Source: Xenorhabdus cabanillasii
GTDB lineage: Bacteria; Pseudomonadota; Gammaproteobacteria; Enterobacterales; Enterobacteriaceae
DNA: 64,000 bases
Assembly (NCBI RefSeq): GCF_003386665.1
Contig: NZ_QTUB01000001.1
Location: forward strand, 930,001-994,000
Direction of reading: 5' to 3'
Below, piece after piece: positions 57,921 through 64,000 of this stretch (positions are counted from its first letter, which is position 1; each line of letters starts with the position of its first letter). A program made the translations under genes and the position numbers. The notes under the pieces were generated by a model. That model worked only from the letters and a program-made list of their open reading frames with translations. It did not search any database and was not told where the DNA came from.

Positions 57921-58754
57921 TTATCCTGCATTTTCTTTCCTGTAAGCCAAAGCAACAGCCAATGATTGCGTCAGACATAACGTGGCTGATTGAGAACGGA
58001 ATGCATCGACTTTTGCCTCCTTTACTACAAAGCAAATGTCACTGAAACTTGCCAGTGGGCTGATCTGGCTGTCAGTAATCACAATCTGCTTTGCTCCGGC
58101 CTGTGCTGCTTTTTCACTGACCATTACCGTTTCTTCGGCATACGGTGTAAAACTGATGGATACCACAACATCATCAGCGCCAATCATATTCATCTGTTCG
58201 CGAAACATTCCACCCAAGCCATCCACCAGCATGGGACGGCACTCCAAATGACTCAGAGCATAAGTAAAGTATGACGCGACGCTGAAAGATCGGCGTAGTC
58301 CGATAATGTAAATATTGTGAGCATTTGCCAATAAATCTACGGCCTTATTTAAATCCTCCACAGGAGTGCGGGCGGCAAGTTGCTGAATGGCCTGTGCATT
58401 AGAATGGGCAAACTCCTGCAAAATATGTTGTGGATCTTCCGGTTTCTGCTTATTGCCATCCAGTTCCTTGAACAGGCGAGCCCTATCTGTATAACTGGCT
58501 GTCTCTTCTACCAGATTCATACGAAATAATTGTTTCATTTCATTGAACCCGTTGAAATCAAAAGCATTGGCAAAACGAATAAGTGTGGAAGGTGGAACAT
58601 TGGCCTCTTTTGCGATCACCGCAACAGTATCAAATGCTACGCTATTGGTATTATCCAAAACATACCTTGCAACTTGCTGTAACCGTTTACTTAACTCATC
58701 ATAACGCGAGCGAACTTGTTCTTGCAGTTCATGCAGATTCGACGCAGCAGACAT
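57921..58754 (-). CDS. iolR: RpiR-family regulator, probable IolR
   Basis: 277 residues: N-terminal HTH_6 domain (SVAFDTVAVIAKEANVPPSTLIRFANAFDFNGFNEMKQLF) and a C-terminal SIS sugar-phosphate-binding domain (IYIIGLRRSFSVASYFTYAL, VVSISFTPYAEETVMVSEKAAQAGAKQIVITD). Divergent from iolA, so most likely the repressor of the inositol genes, as IolR is in Salmonella. Symbol by context. Confidence 0.8.
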   Translation of the reverse strand: MSAASNLHELQEQVRSRYDELSKRLQQVARYVLDNTNSVAFDTVAVIAKEANVPPSTLIRFANAFDFNGFNEMKQLFRMNLVEETASYTDRARLFKELDGNKQKPEDPQHILQEFAHSNAQAIQQLAARTPVEDLNKAVDLLANAHNIYIIGLRRSFSVASYFTYALSHLECRPMLVDGLGGMFREQMNMIGADDVVVSISFTPYAEETVMVSEKAAQAGAKQIVITDSQISPLASFSDICFVVKEAKVDAFRSQSATLCLTQSLAVALAYRKENAG

Positions 58755-58922
58755 AATGCCTCCCTAAAAAATTGTAATGAAATGGATAATTCATTCATCG
58801 TCAGGCAAGCCTGTTAAATGCAGGCGAAGATGTTCGCAAGTTGCCACTGTCTAATGAATGTAATTGCACAAAAATAGCGTATTGATCACATTAATAAAAT
58901 GGTATTCCAATTCTGATTGAAA

Positions 58923-58940
58923 ATGAAATATATATTTCAT
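58923..58940. promoter_or_regulatory. Candidate IolR operator upstream of iolA
   Basis: ATGAAATATATATTTCAT is a perfect 18-bp palindrome in the iolR-iolA gap. Its core GAAA-N6-TTTC is one step per half from the GGAA-N6-TTCC pattern reported for several RpiR-type inositol regulators. A related site occurs after iolD. Confidence 0.5.
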
Positions 58941-59025
58941 ATATCTGTAGCATCGTGATTCAATTCATAATGATTCAACTCATCTTCAATGGTTAACCTT
59001 ATAATTGTATTGAGAGAGGCTCAGA

Positions 59026-60537
59026 ATGGAACAGATTAAAAATTTTATTGGCGGGCAACTCATTGGTAGTCAAAGTGATCGTATTTCATTCGTGTCTAAC
59101 CCGGCGACAGGACAGTTAATTCGTCAGGTTGCTATGAGCACAGCCCAAGAGACTAAATCAGCTATCGGATCTGCTCACCAGGCCTTTAAGGAGTGGTCTA
59201 AAACCCCTCCGTTGAAAAGAGCCAGGATCATGTTCAAATTTAAGTCACTACTTGAAGAAAATCAGGATAGGCTGGCTTGTCTGATTTCCGAAGAACATGG
59301 AAAAATCTATTCTGATGCGGTGGGGGAATTGACTCGTGGACTTGAAGTTGTCGAATTTGCCTGTGGTATTCCTCACTTACAGAAAGGAGAACACTCTGCC
59401 AATGTGGGTACAGGAGTTGATAGTCATTCCCTGATGCAGCCACTGGGTGTTTGTGCAGGAATTACTCCATTTAATTTTCCGGCAATGGTATCTATGTGGA
59501 TGTTCCCGATTGCATTAGCGACGGGAAATACTTTTGTCCTGAAACCTTCTGAAAAAGATCCTTCTCTCTCAATCGAACTGGCTAAATTATTGCAGCAGGC
59601 CGGTTTGCCGGATGGGGTATTTAATGTTGTACAAGGAGATAAGGAAGCCGTTGATGTATTGCTGACTGATCCTCATGTTGAGGCGGTGAGTTTTGTTGGT
59701 TCTACACCGATTGCAGAATATGTTTATACCACGGCATCCGCACATGGCAAGCGTTGTCAGGCATTGGGCGGCGCGAAAAATCACAGCATTCTTATGCCGG
59801 ATGCCGATATGGACATGGCTGCGAATGCTATTATCGGAGCAGCCTTTGGCGCAGCAGGAGAGCGTTGTATGGCATTGTCTGTTGTTCTGGCAGTTGGGGA
59901 TGACATTGCAGATGAACTGGTAGCAAAACTCCGAAATCAAATTGACAAAATGGTAGTCGGTGCTGGGATCACCGAAGGCAGAGAAAACGACATGGGGCCA
60001 GTCATCTCTGAGCAACACAAGGCTAAAATCTGTAATTACATTGACAGTGGCGTAGCTCAGGGAGCGAAATTGCTGGTGGACGGGCGTGAATATCAGGTTC
60101 CTGGTTATGAAAACGGCTATTTCGTCGGGCCGACCCTGTTTGATTATGTCACGCCAGATATGAAAATCTATCAGGAAGAGATATTCGGGCCAGTATTATC
60201 CATTGTTCGCGTACCGGATTATGCAACAGCCCTGAAACTGATTAATCAGCATGAATATGGTAATGGGGCTGCTATCTTTACCCGTGATGGGGAAACCGCC
60301 CGTCAATTCAGTGAAGATGTATTGGCTGGCATGGTCGGCGTCAATATACCTATTCCTGTGCCGATGGCATTCCATAGCTTCGGGGGCTGGAAGCGTTCCA
60401 TTTTCGGCCCGTTGAATGTGCATGGTGATGATGGTGTGCGTTTTTATACCCGGATGAAAACAGTAACCAGTCGCTGGCCGGCCAGTGTGCGTCTGGAGCA
60501 TCATGACAGCAGCTTTATCATGCCAACGATGGAGTAA
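59026..60537 (+). CDS. iolA: Methylmalonate/malonate-semialdehyde dehydrogenase (CoA-acylating)
   Basis: Last step of inositol catabolism: malonate semialdehyde to acetyl-CoA. 503 residues. Markers [43 protein letters not shown], and catalytic Cys in [17 protein letters not shown] lies before the ATG. First gene of iolA-iolD. Confidence 0.95.
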   Translation: MEQIKNFIGGQLIGSQSDRISFVSNPATGQLIRQVAMSTAQETKSAIGSAHQAFKEWSKTPPLKRARIMFKFKSLLEENQDRLACLISEEHGKIYSDAVGELTRGLEVVEFACGIPHLQKGEHSANVGTGVDSHSLMQPLGVCAGITPFNFPAMVSMWMFPIALATGNTFVLKPSEKDPSLSIELAKLLQQAGLPDGVFNVVQGDKEAVDVLLTDPHVEAVSFVGSTPIAEYVYTTASAHGKRCQALGGAKNHSILMPDADMDMAANAIIGAAFGAAGERCMALSVVLAVGDDIADELVAKLRNQIDKMVVGAGITEGRENDMGPVISEQHKAKICNYIDSGVAQGAKLLVDGREYQVPGYENGYFVGPTLFDYVTPDMKIYQEEIFGPVLSIVRVPDYATALKLINQHEYGNGAAIFTRDGETARQFSEDVLAGMVGVNIPIPVPMAFHSFGGWKRSIFGPLNVHGDDGVRFYTRMKTVTSRWPASVRLEHHDSSFIMPTME

Positions 60538-60541
60538 TATC

Positions 60542-62506
60542 ATGGATACATCAATAACGCGTGCGCAGGCAACGAATACACAAAAGATGACAATGGCTCA
60601 GGCTCTGGTCAAATTTCTCAATCAGCAATATATCAACGTTGATGGGGAAGAATACCCCTTTATTTGCGGCATTTTCACCATATTTGGTCACGGTAATGTG
60701 GTGGGATTGGGGCAGGCGTTAGAACAAGAATCGGGGCATCTCAGAGTTTATCAGGGGTGTAATGAACAGGGTATGGCGCATATTGCCACTGGTTTTGCCA
60801 AGCAGAAAAAACGCCGACAGGTTTTGGCTGTAACCTCTTCTGTCGGGCCGGGGGCGGCCAATATGGTTACGGCTGCCGCTACAGCAACTGCGAACCGTAT
60901 CCCGTTACTATTATTACCGGGAGATACTTTTGCGTGTCGTCAGCCCGATCCGGTTTTACAGCAGGTTGAACAGTATGGTGACGGCACCATCAGCACCAAC
61001 GATTGTTTTCGCCCTGTTTCGCGTTATTGGGATCGCATTTCCAGACCTGAGCAATTGATGAGTGCAATGATCCACGCTATGCGGGTATTAACTGATCCGG
61101 CAGATACAGGTGCAGTTACCATCTGCTTACCGCAGGATGTGCAGGGGGAAGTATGGAATTACCCTGATTACTTCTTCCAGAAACGAGTACATCATCTTGA
61201 ACGCCGACCTGCTTCTTTGCCCCGTATTCAGAGTGCTGTAGAACTCATCCAGCGTAAGAAAAAACCGTTGCTGGTTTGCGGGGGCGGAGTCCGTTATTCC
61301 GGTGCTCATGAGGCTTTCCGTCAGTTCGCTGAAACGTTCAATATTCCATTTGCTGAAACACAGGCAGGAAAAAGCGCTATTATCGCAGCACATCCCTTGA
61401 ATTGTGGCGGACTCGGTACAACGGGTTGTCTGGCTGCAAATTTGCTGGCTAAAGAGGCTGATCTAATCATAGGTGTTGGTACACGTTTTACTGACTTTAC
61501 TACTGCATCAAAATCTTTGTTCCAAAATCCAGAAGCTGAATTTCTTACGATTAATGTAGCGGAATTTGACGCCTGCAAGCTGGATGCTGTCGCAGTTATT
61601 ACTGATGCCAGGGAAGGGCTGAATGCGATTACTCAGGCATTGATGAAAACAGCATGGCGTTCTGACTGGCAGCAGGAGATTATGCAGGCGAAAACAAGCT
61701 GGCAACAAGAACTGTCACGATTGTTTTCCATACAGTATCAGATCGGGGACAAACCGGAAATTGCGGGGCATCTGGATGATAAATTACATGAATACAGTGA
61801 AACATTGCAAACCAACCTGACTCAGACACGGGTACTAGGCCTGATGGATCATCATCTGGAACCTAATGCCATTATTGTTGGTGCAGCAGGTTCCTTGCCG
61901 GGAGATTTACAGCGGTTGTGGCAGCCTAAAGAGCCTGATACTTATCACCTTGAATACGGTTATTCCTGCATGGGGTATGAAATAGCAGCAGCACTGGGGG
62001 CAAAACTTGCCTGTCCGAACCAACCTGTTTATGCAATGGTTGGGGATGGATCTTATATGATGTTACACAGTGAATTACAAACGGCGATTCAGGAAAACAT
62101 CAGGATTACCGTGTTGTTGTTTGATAACGCCGGTTTTGGTTGCATTAATAACTTGCAGATGAGTCAGGGTATGGGGAGTTTTGCGACAGAAAATCGCTAT
62201 CGTAATCAACAAAGTGGTCAGTTAGATGGCGCACTTGTACAGGTAGATTTTGCTAAGAACGCAGAAAGCTATGGCTGCAAAAGTTACCGGGTACATAACG
62301 AACAGCAACTGATTGCTGCTTTGCAGGATGCCAGAACACAACCCCGCGCAACTCTAATCGATATTAAAGTGCTGCCAAAAACTATGACTCACGATTATGA
62401 ATCATGGTGGAGAACAGGAACAGCACAGGTTGCAGACAGCCTTGCTGTTACAACGGCGGCTGAAAACATCAGGCAGTATGTGGAGAAATACACTCGTCAA
62501 TATTAA
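60542..62506 (+). CDS. iolD: 3D-(3,5/4)-trihydroxycyclohexane-1,2-dione hydrolase
   Basis: Thiamine-diphosphate enzyme that opens the inositol ring intermediate. 654 residues from ATG 60542, which follows GGAG in the iolA tail, 4 nt after that stop. Markers [20 protein letters not shown], the Glu-containing [11 protein letters not shown], and [22 protein letters not shown] (TPP-binding). An upstream in-frame ATG at 60485 lies within iolA and is not used. Confidence 0.95.
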   Translation: MDTSITRAQATNTQKMTMAQALVKFLNQQYINVDGEEYPFICGIFTIFGHGNVVGLGQALEQESGHLRVYQGCNEQGMAHIATGFAKQKKRRQVLAVTSSVGPGAANMVTAAATATANRIPLLLLPGDTFACRQPDPVLQQVEQYGDGTISTNDCFRPVSRYWDRISRPEQLMSAMIHAMRVLTDPADTGAVTICLPQDVQGEVWNYPDYFFQKRVHHLERRPASLPRIQSAVELIQRKKKPLLVCGGGVRYSGAHEAFRQFAETFNIPFAETQAGKSAIIAAHPLNCGGLGTTGCLAANLLAKEADLIIGVGTRFTDFTTASKSLFQNPEAEFLTINVAEFDACKLDAVAVITDAREGLNAITQALMKTAWRSDWQQEIMQAKTSWQQELSRLFSIQYQIGDKPEIAGHLDDKLHEYSETLQTNLTQTRVLGLMDHHLEPNAIIVGAAGSLPGDLQRLWQPKEPDTYHLEYGYSCMGYEIAAALGAKLACPNQPVYAMVGDGSYMMLHSELQTAIQENIRITVLLFDNAGFGCINNLQMSQGMGSFATENRYRNQQSGQLDGALVQVDFAKNAESYGCKSYRVHNEQQLIAALQDARTQPRATLIDIKVLPKTMTHDYESWWRTGTAQVADSLAVTTAAENIRQYVEKYTRQY

Positions 62507-62909
62507 TCTTCTTGCTATGTAGTCCCTGCAATATGGTTTGATGCTTCCTGCCTGGTGGTGAAACGAACCATTTTATGTTGGATATGGAAATTTTATTTCA
62601 TATCCAACCACGTCACTATCATTGTTTGTTGATCACGGTTTATTGATCACATTGTATTCTTTTAACCATACCTTAGTGGAATGATTGTTTTATATTATTC
62701 TATGATTTTAAAGTAAATTTATATTGATTATCCAATGAAATAACCCTTTTTTCGTGATAGATATAACACTAATTGCAGCTTTTTCATCACAAAATGCTAA
62801 CCACTTCTAAAAAATAAAATTTTCAAATAAACATAAATTGAAATAAATATTTTGCTTGATATATTTTTATCCACCCAAAAAGCAGGTACAGAGGTATCAA
62901 GGAGCATTT
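62507..62909 (+). promoter_or_regulatory. iolD-iolG gap with hairpin and possible operator
   Basis: GTTGGATATG (62577-62586) pairs with CATATCCAAC (62599-62608), enclosing GGAA-ATTTTA-TTTC (62586-62599), which resembles the palindrome upstream of iolA. It may be an IolR site, or simply the transcript end of iolAD. The rest is AT-rich with no gene and should hold the iolG promoter. Confidence 0.45.
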
Positions 62910-63896
62910 ATGTTCAATATTGCATTATTTGGCGCAGGTAGGATTGGGCAGGTTCATGCGGTTAATATTGCCAACCATAAAGAAACTCGCCTTTACTCCG
63001 TGATTGACCCTTATCAGGCAAATGCTGAAATACTGGCACAGAAATATCAGGCTAAAATACAAACGACGGAAGCAGCGATGGCCGATCCCAATGTGCATGG
63101 TGTTCTTATTGCATCAGCAACAGATACACATGCTGATTTGATCGAACTGGCGGCTCAGCACAATAAAATGATTTTCTGCGAAAAACCGGTTCATCTTGAC
63201 CTTGAACGGGTTCGACAGTGTCTTGCTATAGTCAAACAGTTTCAGGTTCCTCTGTTTGTTGGTTTCAACCGTCGTTATGATCCTCAGTTTCGTCGAATGA
63301 AAAATTTATTCCATTCCGGCAAAATTGGTAAAGCAGAGTCTCTGCTTATCACATCCCGCGACCCTTCTCCTCCGCCTGCTGAATATATCCGGGTTTCTGG
63401 TGGTATGTTCAGGGACATGACCATCCATGATTTTGACATGGCTCGTTTTATTCTCGGTGAAGAACCCTGCGCTGTTTATGCACAAGGCAGTAATCTGGTT
63501 GATCCGGCCATTGGCCTGACCGATGATATTGATACGGCGTTTATTGTTATGAAGTTTCCTTCAGGAGCTATGGTAACCATCTCCAACAGCCGTCGTTCAG
63601 GGTATGGCTATGACCAACGTCTTGAACTACATGGTGAAAAAGGTTTACTGACGGCGGGTAACATTAAGGAAAACAGTGTGGAATTTTGGGGAGAAAATGG
63701 ATGCCTGTCTGCCAAACCTGAACACTTTTTCCTGCAACGTTACCATGAGGCGTATATCGCGGAATGGAGCCATTTTGTCGATGTTATAGCAGGCAGGGTC
63801 ACTCCCGAAACCACCGGTTTTGATGGTGCACAAGCATTGTACCTTGCTGATAAGGCTCTTGAATCCTTACTGACTGGTAAGGAAATTAAATTATAA
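62910..63896 (+). CDS. iolG: myo-Inositol 2-dehydrogenase
   Basis: NAD-dependent oxidation of myo-inositol to scyllo-inosose, first step of the pathway. 328 residues from ATG 62910 after AAGGAG. Rossmann motif GAGRIGQVHAVNI, CEKPVHLD with the conserved Lys, and FRDMTIHDFDMARFILGE with catalytic Asp/His. The frame extends 18 codons up without a family match. Confidence 0.95.
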   Translation: MFNIALFGAGRIGQVHAVNIANHKETRLYSVIDPYQANAEILAQKYQAKIQTTEAAMADPNVHGVLIASATDTHADLIELAAQHNKMIFCEKPVHLDLERVRQCLAIVKQFQVPLFVGFNRRYDPQFRRMKNLFHSGKIGKAESLLITSRDPSPPPAEYIRVSGGMFRDMTIHDFDMARFILGEEPCAVYAQGSNLVDPAIGLTDDIDTAFIVMKFPSGAMVTISNSRRSGYGYDQRLELHGEKGLLTAGNIKENSVEFWGENGCLSAKPEHFFLQRYHEAYIAEWSHFVDVIAGRVTPETTGFDGAQALYLADKALESLLTGKEIKL

Positions 63897-63997
63897 GCAA
63901 CAGAATTTTATAAAAATAAGAAAGATTATTTTTTCAGGAAAACCGTTTTCTTGTCGGCCTGTTGATGCCTTTTGGCAGCAAATCAGGGGAGGAATAT

Positions 63998-64000
63998 ATG
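63998..64000 (+). CDS. Start codon of the next gene, cut by the window edge
   Basis: The window ends in ATG preceded at 6-10 nt by GGGGAGG, a very good ribosome-binding site. Given the iolG context it is probably another inositol gene (iolE, iolB, iolC or a transporter), but nothing of its protein is visible. Confidence 0.45.

Noticed and set aside
60485..60541. N-terminal extension of IolD from ATG 60485.
   Set aside because: Lies within the iolA reading frame; the ATG at 60542 has an SD and matches the family N-terminus.
42993..63896. The hpa-iol region as a single novel biosynthetic cluster.
   Set aside because: Every enzyme maps onto two known catabolic pathways with their own regulators; only the GabD gene, the HpaG split and the intervening MFS gene are unusual.

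Overview
The window is chromosomal DNA of a low-GC enteric gammaproteobacterium, most likely Photorhabdus or a close relative (Xenorhabdus, Morganellaceae). This rests on enterobacterial gene order (alr-tyrB, uvrA/ssb, speED-yacC-hpt-can-yadGH, mltD-gloB-yafS-rnhA-dnaQ-tRNA-Asp, tktA-epd-pgk-fbaA), AT-rich spacers, an IS630-type element and palindromic intergenic repeats. The species call is an inference from memory, not a search.

Layout. 1-2 kb: end of alr, then tyrB. 2.3-5 kb: accessory insert with an RNA-repair pair (RNA ligase plus HD-Pnk end-healing enzyme, overlapping by 4 nt) and a DsbB-like protein paired with a 52-aa DUF5993-type membrane protein. 5.2-8.9 kb: divergent uvrA/ssb around a LexA box. 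9.3-10.2 kb: debris, including a 5'-truncated MFS gene. 10.3-12.4 kb: an ABC-F gene preceded by a 25-codon leader and four mutually exclusive complementary segments, which looks like a translational attenuator. 12.4-16.7 kb: FabY-like ketosynthase, GlxA/AraC-type regulator, YbiU-like (DUF1479) oxygenase. 17.2-20.9 kb: a UhpABC-type sensing system with no UhpT beside it. 21.4-27.1 kb: conserved housekeeping genes. 27.1-28.9 kb: a frameshifted RidA-family relic and a decayed IS630 copy. 29-33.5 kb: mltD, gloB, yafS, rnhA, dnaQ, tRNA-Asp with a consensus promoter. 33.5-42.3 kb: GNAT, macro-domain protein, tktA, epd-pgk-fbaA, dtpB.

From 43 to 56.2 kb is a full 4-hydroxyphenylacetate (homoprotocatechuate meta-cleavage) cluster. 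HpaBC hydroxylates 4-HPA, HpaD opens the ring, and HpaE, HpaF, HpaG1/G2, HpaH and HpaI carry the product to pyruvate and succinic semialdehyde. HpaX is the transporter, and HpaA and HpaR the regulators. Two features differ from the E. coli W arrangement: HpaG is split into two overlapping genes, and a succinate-semialdehyde dehydrogenase (GabD type) sits inside the operon, so the final aldehyde can be oxidised to succinate. An identical 14-bp palindrome occurs on both sides of hpaR.

From 56.5 kb to the end are a drug-efflux-like MFS transporter and the start of a myo-inositol catabolic locus: an RpiR-family regulator (IolR-like) divergent from iolA-iolD, then iolG, with the locus running off the right edge. 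GAAA/GGAA-N6-TTTC palindromes upstream of iolA and between iolD and iolG are candidate operators. The most unusual items are the ABC-F leader/attenuator, the RNA-repair operon and the five-helix DsbB variant. No CRISPR array or rRNA gene was seen.
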